This document shows, one piece after another, positions 20,857 through 33,744 of a stretch of DNA of 64,000 nt. The DNA comes from Patella vulgata. Lineage: Eukaryota > Mollusca > Gastropoda > Patellidae. Numbering within the stretch: the stretch's first letter is position 1; every line of letters begins with the position of its first letter. The notes below the pieces were generated by a model. It worked only from the letters and a program-made list of their open reading frames with translations, was not told where the DNA came from and did no database searches. The stretch is taken from positions 32,507,540 to 32,571,539 of the forward strand of contig NC_065884.2 of assembly GCF_932274485.2 (NCBI RefSeq), in the 5' to 3' direction. The position numbers and the translations under genes were made by a program.

Positions 20857-22300
20857 CTATTTAGTCTATTTTGTATTAAACATGCATTATGCAAGAGCAA
20901 AATCTGCTCATTACAAGTCTTTCTTTAGGCCTGAAATGTTATCTAAATTATCAATTAGACATTAATTAACTTATCCAGACCATAATAAACTCTCGATGTC
21001 AAGGCTAGCCTTCGATGTTGGCTGGATTAGATTCCTATATGCCGCTAACGGCCGTTGATAATTAAATCAGAAAAAGTGGATAATCGAGACTATGCTGTTT
21101 ATATTAATGATTTTAGTAATGATGACCGAGACTATGCAAAAAATTTCACCCGCTTCTTTCTTGGCTCATGTGGATCAATTTGACTGAAATTTTCAGCAAA
21201 TTACCTTTACACTATCTAGTTTTTAACTATTATAGCGAGAACTGCCATCTCTTTATCTTATCTCCCATAATGTATCTTTAATATTAAATTACTTAAAACC
21301 ATCGAAAAAGTTACAAATGTCAAAAAAGTGATCCTGACACAATTTGTAACTAACTTTAGGGGTTTCATTCAGATCACGTGACTTAGCGTGAAATCAGACA
21401 GCCAGCGGCTGAAATATAGCCCATTTCAATCTACGATAAATAAGTGCTTTTCAGTCATATTTGAGTGACGTCATAAGCGGTAAATGGAATTTATATGGCT
21501 GGATTTGTTCGATTCTGCGTCCATTTTATAACATATGTGCAATACTTATGTGGAAATCTTTTTAACGGTTTCATTTGGAAGTGACATAAGTTCAAGGGCA
21601 ACAAGAAACTGGAATTGACGTGAGTTCAAGGGTTTCATTCAGGTCACGTGACTTGGCGTGAAATCAGACAGCCAGCGGCTGAAATATAGCCCACTTCAAT
21701 CTACGATTCTGAATTAAGATTTTATGTAAATGTATTACTAGCAATTGTATTGTAATAGCTTAAAGATACATTATGGGAGATATTTATAGAGAGTTGGCCA
21801 TCCTTGCTATAACAGTTCAAAAGTAGATGATGAAAGAAGAATATATTGAACAATTCAGTCAAATTACTTTATTCTGAACATAGTTATCATCGTTGTAATA
21901 TTTGCCTAGAAATGGTAGCAAAATGTGTCTTCGCCGTCGCCAAACGTTTGATTGACAGGCGTTAACTCCACCTACATAACTCGATTATCAAGTAAAGTTT
22001 TCAATGGCATACGGAAACGCTTTACAGCGGCCTCGCTAAGTACACTCTATCATTTAGCCTCGATCTAACTGACGTATTTTCATCAGGTTACCCCTTATCT
22101 GATTTAATCAATTAGTGAAATCCTATTTAAATCCGAGCTGTAACCGAGCCATCCGTGGGTCTACAGAGTTGATTTTGGTCTTGTTGTTTAAATAAAGATC
22201 TAATTTATAATTTCTATAACATCTGAAGCCTAAATTAAGACTTGCAATAATCAGATTTAGCTCTTGCATAATGCATGTTTAATATTAATCTCAATATCTG
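20857..22300. repeat. Inverted-repeat complex interleaved with hAT-like element
   Basis: 20880-20930 (CATGCATTATGCAAGAGC) is inverted at 22225-22280, and 21170-21290 (CTCCCATAATGTATCTTTAA) is inverted at 21765-21880. The centre of symmetry is near 21530. A third partial copy of the second arm lies at 63040-63155. The left arm is outside and the right arm inside the hAT-like element, so the two structures cannot be simply nested and a later rearrangement is likely. Confidence 0.6.
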
Positions 22301-22989
22301 CAAAGATTCAGGCTGAAAAATTATAGAAATATAAGTGAAATTACCGTTTGTTTACATGAGACGCTTGCGGGAAAATACTGCTCTGACGTCACGCGGCCGG
22401 AGATTTTCCATTGCTACGACTCACTTCATTGGTGAATCCGCACCTTAGTTTCCGGTGGAATTTGATATAGAACCAAATCAAACGATAGATAACATTTTTG
22501 TGCTTATTATGGTCTTTGATACCTCGAGATTGGACAATTACAGCCGTAGAAAACAGGATTTATCTGTTTTGATGACTGAAATTTGCTAAATTTCGACTAA
22601 ATATAAAATACTTTCTTGTGGCATCATCCAGTTTATAAATATTTGACATATTATCATTCAAATTATTACGATTTTAATAAATCTTAGCTGACAATAACGT
22701 GCGGATTTCAGTTTTAAAATTGGTAACTAACGATTCTGAAGGGAAAATACCGCTTATGACGTCGCTCAAATATGACTGAAAAACACTTATTTTGGTGCTA
22801 TGCCACACATTGACTGGTATAGAGCATTTTGATTACATTATTGACGTCGATCTCGGATTTTAAAATTCCATAACTTTGGATCTAAATCTAATTAGAATAT
22901 TTTGATGAAATAAAAAAATTGGGGTAGCATTTTATGTATATTTTCACAAATTTTTTTTCTCTCAAATGAAACTTTGACATGAAACCCCT
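21357..22989. mobile_element. hAT-like non-autonomous element with 8-bp duplications
   Basis: The ends AGGGGTTTCAT (left) and ATGAAACCCCT (right) are inverted, and ACTAACTT occurs on both sides (21349-21356, 22990-22997). Eight-bp duplications with a short A/G-rich terminus suggest the hAT superfamily. The left terminus is repeated at about 21628-21705, and 21441-21485 is inverted at 22747-22790. No transposase frame is present. Confidence 0.65.
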
Positions 22990-23236
22990 ACTAACTTACA
23001 AGTAAGCTGATTTTCTAATGGGAAATTAAAATGCGAAAAACATTTTACAAATTGTTCCTGACAAAATTGGTTATTTCTCGACAAGCGAAGAGAAGATGCT
23101 AGAAGCAATTTTTGTACATTTATATGATCGTATTGATCCAATCTATATGTCTATTAGAGTCAAATATCATATTGTTAAAGTAGCTAAGTCTCTAACTCAG
23201 TATCATCCAAATTCTTCAACATTGAAAACACGAATT

Positions 23237-23668
23237 ATTTGTCAATTTAAATCAACATTGATGTTGTGATCTTACCGGGAAAATATGGGATTCTGATATC
23301 CAATATTCAAGACAAAATAAACATTTTACCATTGGTACACGAATCGTGTACCATAATGCTTTTCAGCGTCATTTGTAACAAGGGACTCGAAAAACGAAGC
23401 TAGGCATATTCCACAAGTCATGTCAAATGGTGACGTCATTAGCTTATCTGGAGAGCATGCACAATTAATACTATCGGTGTAGAGATTGCCATTCGATCAA
23501 GACTTTTGGCGTATTTGGCTGAATATAACTGATTAGAAATTACAGTAAAACAGAAACGATTGAATGTAAATCAGTTTATATACATTCATATTACATTATT
23601 ATATGTGTTGCAACCCATTTGTGTCATTTTCTAGATCCCAAATATTAGCGACTTAGCTCCTTTAAAGG
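23237..23668. repeat. ~430-bp repeat, inverted copy at 57033-57462
   Basis: The two copies share a palindrome (TGGTACACGAATCGTGTACC), GATATCCAATATT, GATTGAATGTAAATCAGTTT and AGCGACTTAGCTCC. They are in opposite orientation 34 kb apart. No ORF is present, and termini are not resolved. Confidence 0.75.
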
Positions 23669-24284
23669 CTCAATACCACTCTTGTTGTAACAGAATAATA
23701 TGTCCCAATTTTTATTCTGGTCAACAAATTGTACTATTTTACAGTATTCCAATTAATTGATGATACAAATTTCATCTTACCACACCTAATTTAAAAAAAT
23801 GGAAAAATTCAACTAAATGATTTGAAAAGCCGAATGTAAACCTTTTCAAATGTGACTTAGATTTAAAAATATTTTCAACCCTCTGGACAAGTAAAATAGG
23901 ATGTTATGGGTAATTTACACAACAGGTAGGACACTTAAACATCTAATACTTAGAAAAAGGCTAATATTTATTTACTGGAGCTTTCAAGCCAGCAAGAGTG
24001 TTATTGGCCCTTTCTTTAAGCGAATAATATAATAACTCACTTTAAAAAAAAATGTTTGTTTTGAAGGCTAAAAATACAGTTTTTGCCAAAATGACATTAT
24101 TTCCGGTGAAGAAAATGTTGCATTAGTTCCATGAAATCATAAATGACATAAGGCATCACATGGTGAAAATGCATGACAAATGAATAATAATGGCCACATT
24201 TATGGACCAAGAACCATGAAAAGTGACATGTAGAAAATCGTCTATTTCTCTGAAACTGTACAAGTTAGAAATGAAATGAACATG

Positions 24285-24588
24285 AAATGAAATAGGGTTT
24301 AACATCCTACTGTTCTGCTCCTATGCTGGGCTAATGAAGACGGGCATACGCCATACAGTGTGCTATGAGGGAAATTTTGCCCAGGGAGCGGCACTATCGC
24401 CTACTCTTATATCGAATTCCAACTGCCAAGGGCTCTTTTACATGCATTCCAATGTATACACTGGACCTTGGTTTTTCATATCATCCGAAGGAATAGACAG
24501 CTGTCCTTGTCAGGCCCGCCGTCCTGCATCACTGACAAGGGGGAACCACGCCGGAAAATCTGGATGAACTTTCTCGGCCAATGCAAGT
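24285..24588 (-). mobile_element. SINE copy, headless
   Basis: The plus strand runs from GGGTTTAACATCCTACTGTT to GATGAACTTTCTCGGCCAATG, the reverse complement of most of 15035-15406. The tRNA-like head is missing, as expected of 5' truncation. Confidence 0.85.
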
Positions 24589-25350
24589 TAGAAACCATTT
24601 TGAGGTGTCTGTATGATCGTATGGGTTCATTCTATTTGTTGATTGGAATCAAATATCATCATTTTATAAAACGTTACATATCAGACTCGTTTGAATAAAA
24701 TATCTATTTTGAAGGCTAAAAATACAGTTTTTGCCCAAATGATAATGAAAATCTTAACTCTTTAGTAGGAGCATTCATCTAGATCTATTAGATTTGTAAA
24801 CATTAATATTTGTGTTTTAAAAGACCTTTAAACACGTTAAAATCAAAGTTCTGAGCAATATTGCGTAACTTCTGGTGGCGACAGAAAATTTTATCGGTAG
24901 AAGAAAGTTGAGAATTTGCACCATGGAGAAGATGTGCTTTTCTTTTACACAAATCAGGCAATAAATAATTAACCCAGAACCCATAAACTGAAACTAAAAT
25001 GCGAAAAATCTTAAAAAGTCATCCTTCCTGACAAAGTTGGTTAGTTCTCTGCAAGGGAAGATGTTATATCAATATGATCGCATTGATTAATACTATAGGA
25101 ATCAAATATCCTAATTTTATACGAATAATGAATATTGCTTACTTCAAACAAGTATTGTTTTAGAGGCTAAAAATACAGTTTTTGCCAAAATGGCATTATT
25201 TTCGGTGATAATGAAAATCTTAAATTACTTGTATGAAATCGTAAATGGAATTAGGTATCACACAGTGAAAATTTTACGAAAATTGTATATACAAGCACTG
25301 AAGAATCATGTGAATATCTATTTACATTTGAGAAATAATAACTATTAAAA

Positions 25351-26754
25351 ATATATATAACGATGAAAATCCATGTACATGTAGTAATAACATATAATAA
25401 GGTACGTTATACAATGTTAAAATACAATAGGATCATACATAACAGAAAAAAAATGAATTTCATACATACAAGTAAACCGAAATTATGAGCACGGAAGAAT
25501 CTATTAATATTTTAGAAATTGTCTTATTTAGCACACGATAAATATAACTGATACACTGCATGCAACGGTGAAATAGTAAAACCATCTACACAAGCCTGGA
25601 TATAACTTTCAAATGTGTGTCGGACACCATGTCAGGCTTGATAAACATTCTGCCTGACAGTTTTCGTTTGTTAGACGAAATTGGTTTTGATTTGTTACAG
25701 ATATAAAAATGTTACCCATTAAAATGCCTTGAATGTCATGATACTTGGGGTTGACACACGTCGGTCGGGAAATGCTGGGTGCTATTTTATCTCGGAAATG
25801 TAACACGAACACGATGTTTGAGGAATGAATAATTGGGTCACGCTTTCTGCGGATTTAAAATACACACCACTCATTGAGAACCTAACTATTTGTTGTATGA
25901 TTAAATAAAGTATGATCGAGGCTTTGAGTTATTGTTCACTACAATATAAATCCCAAATTTCATTGGCACCCATCATCCGATAATATAGTTACCCGTCTTT
26001 AACAATGTTGGCCTCTTCACGCGACAATTTCCCGCCTTTTCTATAAAGGGTTGAAAATACGATCTTCTTTTGGGAACTTATTTGTTTGTTGTATTATTAA
26101 TTGATCAAGTATTATTTAGGTTATCAGTTAATAAATGTCGAAAACGATACAAATCTTGACTAATCTCCGATTTTATTTTGACCTCACAAATCTTAAAATA
26201 TTAAATCCCTTTATAAACTGTAGTGGCTACCCAATCTATGTACATGTTACAGTGAAAACATGCAGAGATTACTACACCGTAAATACTACATCGGAATAAT
26301 AATATAATATGGAACGTCTGGGGTATGGATAATTATTTTACTGTAGTTTACGAACTTGTAAGAAATTTTAAACAGGAAACCTATTTTGTAAATATGCAGG
26401 AATAGGTTTCATCAAAATTTGTAATAAAAGGTTATATGCTGAAATACATACAACCGAATTACACCATTCGACTGACAACTGCTCAGTGCGTATCGGCATT
26501 GGATTTATTGAGAAAATGTCAAATCTCTGAAGCGTGACATGGTATAAATTCCACAACAATGTATGTTTCATCTCGTAAGATTCCCTTCAATATATGTGCC
26601 AAAAATCGGTAAATTTTAGTATTCGGCACCTACGATAAATTTACTACGCCCGTTTTCGATACATTGTTGAACCTTCAGTCAAGGGGTTGAACCATGATAT
26701 CAAAAATATTTGATTGCCCAATGAGCATGAACCTGTCCATATTTGCCTTCCTGT
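25351..26754. other. No gene seen; AT-rich single-copy-looking DNA
   Basis: I find only short frames and no repeat that recurs elsewhere in the window. Confidence 0.5.
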
Positions 26755-27965
26755 AGTTTTTTTATACGCTGTATTATACTGTCACACCTGTTGTTTGTGG
26801 ACACTCTACAGGTCACAATTTTTATCCGATTTTGTCGAAACTTGAAATATAGGTCTATATCCCACAGATCTCGGTTCATTTCGAATTTCGATATTGGCAT
26901 GTATCGGACACAACCTTATGAATTATGGCCCCTTATTGTACGAAAAATCACATTTTTAGCTTGTGGTACCTCTACAGGTCACAATTGTTATCCGATTTAA
27001 AAAAACAGTTTAAGTACATCACCATTACACCCTAATGATGGTTGAGTTTGAATTTCGTGAAAATCGGACCAAAACTTCCAGACGAAATGGCCGTCCTTGT
27101 ATGCAAAATGTGTCAACAACTCTGGTAGGTCACAATTATGATCCGATTTTGATGAAACTTGAAATACATGTTTATAACAAAAGGTTTTTGGTTCCTTTCG
27201 ATATTCGAGCATATTGGATCGCAGCTTCCTAAATTATTGCCCTTGATTGTACGAAAAATCGCGTTTTGAGTTTGTGGTCCCTATAGAGGTCACAATTTGT
27301 ATCCTATTTATACACTAATGATGGTTTGTTTTGAATTTCATAAAAAAATCGGACAAAAACTGACAGACATAATGGCCGCCCAATGTACACAAATAGTGTA
27401 AAAAAAATATGGTATATGAAGGTTGTGGACCCTCTAGAGGCCACAGTTTTTATCTGATTTGAATGAAACTTTAAACATATTTTTATCATAAAGGTCTTGG
27501 TTCCTTTTGATAATCACACATATCCGAATGTAACTTCCTTGATTATGGCCCCTCATTGGTCGAAAAATAACATTTCTAGAGGGCACAGTTTTTTTCCCGA
27601 TTTTAAAAACTGTTTAGATATATCACCATTCCATCATAATGAAGGTTGAATTGGAATTTCGGGAAAATCGAAATGAAACTGCCCGACAAAATGGCCTCTC
27701 TTTGTTCGCAAATTGTGTAAAAGTATGCAATACGAAGGTTGGGGACCCTCGAGAGGTCACAATTTTTATCCGATTCTGATGAAACTTAAAACATATCTTT
27801 ATATCCTAAAGATCAAAGTCCCTTTTGATATTTGCGCATTTCAAACCATAACTTTTGGATTATTTATCCTGATTGTACAAAAAATCCTGTTTGTTTTTTG
27901 CTTGTTCTCTATCCATCTCTTGCAAAATGTGGGTGTACCCTGCCCGGCAGCCGCTTGTTTTTACC
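26755..27965 (+). repeat. CGCCCAC-family array
   Basis: About seven diverged monomers of roughly 150-160 bp share TGTGGACxCTCTACAGGTCAC, TTTTTATCCGATTTTG, CTCGGTTCCTTTCGATATT and GATTGTACGAAAAATC. The head is degenerate (TTTTTTTATACGCTG) and the tail reads CCTGCCCGGCAGCCGCTTG, a potential hairpin. Short frames here are array artefacts. Confidence 0.75.
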
Positions 27966-28125
27966 GTCTCACCATCAGATAGGTTGGCAGGTAACAAAAC
28001 ATATGCCCAAATATTGAAGATTAAATCTTGTGCCTTGTCGAACTATGGACTACTGGATATTAATGCCGGGCTAGTGTCTGACAGTAGACTACTAGCCCTG
28101 GGCTTTTGAATTCAAAATTTTTGTT

Positions 28126-28652
28126 ACGCCCCCGGGTGAAAGCCTTGATGGAGTTCGATGATGAACATTGTCTGCTTACGGTAAGCAGAGATAAGCAATC
28201 TGATGGGTTGATGTTTTGGGGCACTTTATAACTTTAGTTATAAAGAAGTGAGAGCGATGAAACTCCAAATATTGATTCAAATTTTCTGCTTAGTTTATGG
28301 AGCGATAAGCAATTTGATTGGTCAAGACTTTGGAACATAACAACTCTGCTTTTAATTGAGGTAGAATGTTTAAACTTAATGTAGATGTTCATTAGATGAA
28401 TGTCTTGACTGAGTTCAATGATTAACATTTCCCGCTAAAGCTAAGCAGAGTTTATCGATTTCATTGGTCGATGCTTTGAGACAAGATAATCTCGGTTCTA
28501 TCTGATAGAGAGTGATGAAACTTGTATAGTTGATAATTAGTTTAATTGCATGATATTTTTAAAAAAAAATAAATGTGGGATTAATTAATATGTATCATCT
28601 ACTTATTTGGGGATTTGGTCGGGGGACAACAGCCTCTCTGTTGGCTTGTTAC
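28126..28652 (+). repeat. GTCCCC-family element, 3' portion
   Basis: The monomer words GGTAAGCAGAGATAAGCAAT and AGAGTGATGAAACTTG run into the family's right end (ATTAATTAATATGTATCATC, GGGGGACAACAGCC, GTTGGCTTGTT). The left end is missing or replaced. Confidence 0.75.
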
Positions 28653-28693
28653 ATATGTCATAAATAAAATGCAGCAAACGAAGACTCGACATA

Positions 28694-29600
28694 TTGACAT
28701 CATTTCCGTTATCAACAAAATATTTAAATCTGATTATAGAAATAACTATTTTGATTGCCCTTTATGTGACAGAATTAACCCTTTATAAAGCCTTACTAAA
28801 AAGCAAAAAAGGTGGTCCTGATAAAATTGGTTATTTCTCGGCAAGGGAAGGTATTAAAAACACTTTTCTGATATCCATATGATCGCATCGATTCATTTTA
28901 TTTGTACATTAGAATCAAATAACTTAAAATGTGATCCTGACATAATTAGTTATTTCTCAGCAAGGGAAGAAACTAGAAACACTTTTTAACATGATAATCT
29001 TATACAAATAATGAATATATGGTCGTATTGATTCATACTATTTGTCCATTGAAATCAAATATCAGAAGCTTATACGAATAATGAATATATGACGTATTGA
29101 TTCATACTATTTGTCCATTGAAATCAAATATAAAAATCTTATACGAATAATGAATATCAATATTTGTTTTGGAGGCTAAAAGTACAGTTTTTGCCAAAAT
29201 GACATTACTTCCAGTAACAATATGAAAATGTTAAATTTATTTTATGAAACCATAAATGGCATTAGGCTTCACATGATGAAACAATTATGAAAATAAAATA
29301 ATAATTGACACTTTTATGGACCAAAACCTTATTATTTTTATTTATCTGTTGATTTAAACTAGAATTGAAAATTTTCAAAATGTAGCAAAAAATACTCAAT
29401 TGAAAAAATATTATTTTAAAATTTAGAAATAAAGTTTTTCACAAAATAGCATAACTTCCTACATCAATTTTGAATTAAAATCAATTTGATATAATGCATA
29501 TTTGCTTTATGCATCAAATAGTGGAACTTTTATGTAATAATAATTGATTCTTTTTTACAGGCAAAATAACGTGAAAAGTGACACATGCAAAATTGATTAT
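28694..29600. repeat. Second block of GGCTAAAAATACAG-type units
   Basis: The units match 23027-25350. Two adjacent ~63-bp copies of a GTATTGATTCATACTATTTG word lie at about 29030-29160. Confidence 0.6.
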
Positions 29601-29644
29601 TTCTCGGCAGCTGCTCATATTACATGCTAATTTTGATATACATT

Positions 29645-29740
29645 GTTGTCCCCCGCTTTTCGAAGAAAGCAGCAGACTATTAAAATGGGTTCTTCTGTCT
29701 GTCTGTCCATCAAACTTTTTGGGACACGATAACTCAACTT
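29645..29740 (+). repeat. GTCCCC-family element, left end only
   Basis: It begins TTGTTGTCCCCCGCTTTTCG, continues with a GTCTGTCTGTCC run and TTTTTGGGACACGATAACTC, then the similarity stops at a C-rich junction near 29743. Confidence 0.75.
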
Positions 29741-30874
29741 CTAAGGCCCCCCCAAAATGTTCTGTTTCTGGTAACCCAACCGACCTATTACAAAACCTGC
29801 CTACTCTTATGATAAAAAAAACTTTTTTGTTCATTGAGCAACAGTTCAGAATACTCTAAGACTACCAGATTCGTGAGAATGCCTATATTATTTGTTATAA
29901 ATGATTAATGAATATAAATGTCATAGTTCTTTGAATTTCTATTTACCAATCGGAATAGTCGGGTACAGCGAACATTTATTAAGAACTGCCATACTGTTGA
30001 CGCAAGATTTCTAACTGACATGTAAATCGAGACTACAGGCACTAGAGATGGGTTATAGACATAACGGCCCTAAACCATAACAGCCAAAAAATTTGGTCAC
30101 AACGGCCCAAAAATGTAGTCGAAACGTCCCCCAAAAAACAAAACATTTCTTGCATGTAGGAAATGATATTTATTAACAAAAATATTGCGTAATAGATAAT
30201 ATAAATACATACATTACATAAACATTAATTTAATACATAGAAAAAAACATTTATTGCATAATAAATAATATAAATACATACATTACATAAACATTAATTT
30301 AATACATTAAAAAAACAACCAAAAAAACATAACATATAGATATTACATTGTATATCTCCTTTACACTACTGGACCATGAACTCTGGTACATATCCCTAGC
30401 AGCATCGACACACTGATACTACCGTCTTTGTACTCGTTCCACGAATTGAAAATTTCATCTCGTCTTTCTGTTCTATTTTTTATCAAATACCTGTTTGAGC
30501 AGATTGGAGTGGCATAAGTAAATTTGCTGATCTTTAATTTTATTCGCTATTTCTTCAAATATTAGAGATGGCCATGTCTTTTACCTTTATTTGATAAAAA
30601 ATAAATGGTTAATGTTTATCTCATATTATCTAATCAGATCAGAGGGTGTGAAGTACATGTACCTAACTAGTCGATTATCCAATCAGTTGATTAATTAGTA
30701 CTCACCTCTTTCCATTGAATTACATCATGTGGTGGTTATGGGCTATTTTTCCACTGACAAATTCTTCAGGACACATGGTTTGTATAACAGTAGCACCACA
30801 TTGATGTTTTGTTGTCCTGTCTCTCAGTTGAAGACTTCTTGACATATGTATATCCATTTTCATCTACTAATTTA
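29741..30874. other. No gene seen; small direct repeat
   Basis: A ~68-bp direct repeat (word TAATATAAATACATACATTA) lies at about 30180-30310, and an AACGGCCC word recurs at 30066-30110. Nothing supports coding. Confidence 0.5.
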
Positions 30875-32160
30875 TTTTTTATACGCCCACATTTTCATGT
30901 GGACATATATTGTCGTCGCCCCTGTTCGTCCGTCCGTCCGTCCGTCCGTCCACAATTGTTTGTGAATAGTCTACAGGTCACAATTTTTATCCGATTTCAA
31001 TGAAACTTGAAATATAGGTTTATCACCCTAAGATCTCGGTTCCTTTCGATATTGGCATGTATCGGACTGTAACTTCATGGATTATGGCCCCTGATTGTAC
31101 GAAAAATCACGTTTTTAGCTTGTGAACACTGTAGAGGCCACAATTTTTATCCAATTTTGTTCAAACTTGAAATGTATGCTTATAACCCAAAGATCTCGGT
31201 TCCTTTCGATATTCGCGCATATCGGAACGTAACTTCCTGAATTATGGCCCCTGATTGTACGAAAAATCACGTTTTTAGCTTGTGGACCCTGTAAAGGTCA
31301 TAATTTTTATCCGATTTAAAAAAACATATTATTATATCACCGATTTTTCGTACAATCAGGGGCCATAATTCAGGAAATTACGTCAGGATATGCGCCAATA
31401 TCGAAAGGAACCGAGATCTTTGGGTTATAGACTTACATTTCAAGTTTCAACAAAATCGGATAAAAATTGTGACCTCTACAGGGTCCACAACCTTGATATA
31501 CCATTTTCTTACGCTATTTGAGAACGAACGGCGGCCATTTTGTCTGTCAATTTTGGGCCGATTTTCACGAAATTCGAATTCGGTCGTCCCTAGGGTGTAA
31601 CGGTGATATAATAATACGTTTTTTTAAATCGGGTAAAAATTATGACTTCTATAGGGTTGAAACTTGAAATGTAAGTTTATAACCCAAAGATCTTGGTTCC
31701 TTTCGATGTTCGCGCATATCGGACCGTAACTTCCTGAATTATGGCCCCTGATTGTACGTAAAATCGCTTTTTCAGCTTGTGGGCCCTATAGAGGTCATAA
31801 TTTTTATCCGATTTAAAAAAAAGTATTATGATATCACCGTTACACCCTAAGGATGGTTGAGTTCAAATTTCGTGAAAATCGACCCAAAATGACCGCCCCT
31901 CGTTCTCAAATAGCGTAAAAATATGGTATATCAAGGTTGTGGACCCTATAGAGGTCACAATTTTTATACGATTTTGTTGATACTTGAAATGTAAGTTTAT
32001 AACCCAAAGATCTCGGTTACTTTCGATATTTGCGCATATCGAATTGTAATTTTCTGAATTATGGCCCTTGATTGTAGGAAAAATCACTTCCTTTTTAGCT
32101 TGTTCTCTATCCATCTCTCGAAAATGTGGGCATATCCTGCCTGGCAGCCGCTGGTTCCTT
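30875..32160 (+). repeat. CGCCCAC-family array with an internal inverted block
   Basis: The head TTTTTATACGCCCACATTTT, the GTCC run (CGTCCGTCCGTCCGTCCGTC) and monomers with TTATGGCCCCTGATTGTACG form the array; the tail is TGCCTGGCAGCCGCTGG. Monomers at about 31339-31656 are reversed relative to both sides. Its end abuts the candidate LTR of the third gypsy. Confidence 0.8.
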
Positions 32161-32463
32161 TGTGCGACCCACTATATATACCACTGTAGAATTTTTCCAG
32201 CCAACTTGGCTGCCGAGTTAAGTGTGCAAATGTATTTACCGATTAAGTATCTCTGTATCTCTGTGAAGATTTGAAGACCGATCCATTGACGGTGATGACT
32301 TATATACTGTCCGGCGTAGCAATCAGGAACTCAGGTCGAGGGTTTATATTCTATCCGGCGTAAGAATACGGGAACTCAGGTTGAAGATTGTGCGTAGTCC
32401 CGGATATCCAGTCGGGTCTCAGAATTTATACCGGAAGATGGTCAGGTCGGTAAAATCCCAACA
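32161..32463 (-). repeat. Candidate 3' LTR of third gypsy
   Basis: On the element strand it starts TGTTGGGATTTTACCGACC directly after the purine tract, carries GGTATAAATTC as a TATA-like box, and would end GTCGCACA where the adjoining repeat array stops. Its inner edge is well supported; the outer edge is inferred from the TG/CA rule. Confidence 0.6.
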
Positions 32464-32478
32464 CTCTTCCCCGTTTTT
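32464..32478 (-). other. Polypurine tract of third gypsy
   Basis: The element-strand sequence AAAAACGGGGAAGAG precedes TGTTGG. A very similar tract (AAAACGGGGAGGAA before TGTTG) occurs near 44875. Confidence 0.65.
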
Positions 32479-32682
32479 CCTAAAGAGGAAAGGTGCTACC
32501 TGCACATCTGAAAAAAAACTGTTTCATTTTTGTTTTTCCTTCTATATACACTAATTTTTTTTTATTTTTTTAAAATGATTAAGTCATTCACTCTCACAGT
32601 CACGCTGGCAACGGTATACAAGTACACCAGTAAGATTCACTCGCCATTCTCCCCAGAAAGATTAAACCCACCCCCTGGGTCA

Positions 32683-32985
32683 TTATATATTGTATTCCAC
32701 CTCGAGGTCCCAGTTTTCCACGGGCGTATTGTTAACGGAAATCAATCTTGGGGATCTTAAAAAATTAACAAATTGCCCCTGGTCTCTTGAAGAGAGATAG
32801 TTCAGCATGACTATCATGCACCTCCAGTATGATAGGCATGTGGGAGAATTAAGGGGTCTTAATGAAAACTTAGCGGGCCGGGCCCAATTCTTTATGATGC
32901 TCATAGTTCTGAGGGTGGGATACTCCTTTTCCCGTATCTGGCTCTGATTGGGCAGCAGCCGCCAGCGATTAAACCGTTGTACCAT
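32683..32985 (-). CDS. Small ORF 3' of the finger ORF, third gypsy
   Basis: This 100-aa frame (MVQRFNRWRLLPNQSQIREK at its start) follows the 154-aa ORF after one codon's space. It is hydrophilic, with no motif I recognise. Its first part is also present in the second duplication unit. Confidence 0.35.
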   Translation of the reverse strand: MVQRFNRWRLLPNQSQIREKEYPTLRTMSIIKNWARPAKFSLRPLNSPTCLSYWRCMIVMLNYLSSRDQGQFVNFLRSPRLISVNNTPVENWDLEVEYNI

Positions 32986-32986
32986 C

Positions 32987-33451
32987 TCATTTGGGCGTCA
33001 CTCCTAACATCCTACATAAAACCGTTATGCATTCGGCCCTTTTCCCTAAAATATTGTGACTGGTAGTGTATTCATCTGAAAAACATTCAGGCAGGTGGTT
33101 GGGGATACAGTGGAACTTAATTTTCCTGTCTTTGTACCCACAGCCAATTAAGGGGCAGGTCTGGTCTCGGCCTTGAGTGTGCCTGACGACCCTAGGTGCA
33201 TTTGTATTTACTGTGACAGTCCTGGGGGTTTCACCCGTTCGGGTATACTCTAAAAACAAGGGATTGTGGGTGATGGGATGCGGAGAAACTGGCCTCTCCG
33301 CGGTCAAAACAACAGGTGTATGTCTGGGTGGCGAAGGAGCTGGCACAAAGTCCCCAAATCCCACGGGTGCTTGGTAACCCCGTCTATTTATGTTATTGAA
33401 TCCTCTCCGGGAGTTATAAGGAGCCCACGAGCGTCTTCCTGGTTCTTCCAT
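32987..33451 (-). CDS. Finger ORF of third gypsy, copy 1
   Basis: The 154-aa frame begins MEEPGRRSWAPYNSRRGF, has a Pro-rich basic N-terminal half and a C-x4-C-x9-H-x4-H cluster at residues 99-119 (CPLIGCGYKDRKIKFHCIPN). That pattern resembles a C2H2/BED-like finger. It lies in the env position, after integrase, so an accessory or nucleic-acid-binding role is inferred only. Copy 2 is at 33745-34209. Confidence 0.5.
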   Translation of the reverse strand: MEEPGRRSWAPYNSRRGFNNINRRGYQAPVGFGDFVPAPSPPRHTPVVLTAERPVSPHPITHNPLFLEYTRTGETPRTVTVNTNAPRVVRHTQGRDQTCPLIGCGYKDRKIKFHCIPNHLPECFSDEYTTSHNILGKRAECITVLCRMLGVTPK

Positions 33452-33744
33452 TCCTAAAAAATAAAAGCTAGCACTGCCCTTACCGTTATAGCGGTAAAGA
33501 CAGTAACTGTATTAGTTAAGTCCACCCCCCGTTCCCATATCAACGTCACGACGGATAATTACATAACACAACTGGGACAATAATAATCCCTATCATCCCA
33601 GTCTATACCCAGGTCTATATTAACACAGCGGTAATGAAACCACTCATCGCAACGGTCACAACATATCTGAGGGTGGGATACTCCTTTTCCCGTATCTGGC
33701 TCTGATTGGGCAGCAGCCGCCAGCGATTAAACCGTTGTACCATC

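Larger units (their letters stand above)
23027..25350. repeat. Diverged repeat array (GGCTAAAAATACAGTTTTTG units)
   Basis: The words GGCTAAAAATACAGTTTTTG, TTGGTTATTTCTC and CAAATATCATAATTTTAT recur at about 23030, 24065, 24710 and 25150, each followed by CATAAATGGCATTAGG-like sequence. The same units return at 28694-29600. It is an old, non-coding array interrupted by a SINE at 24285-24588. Confidence 0.65.
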
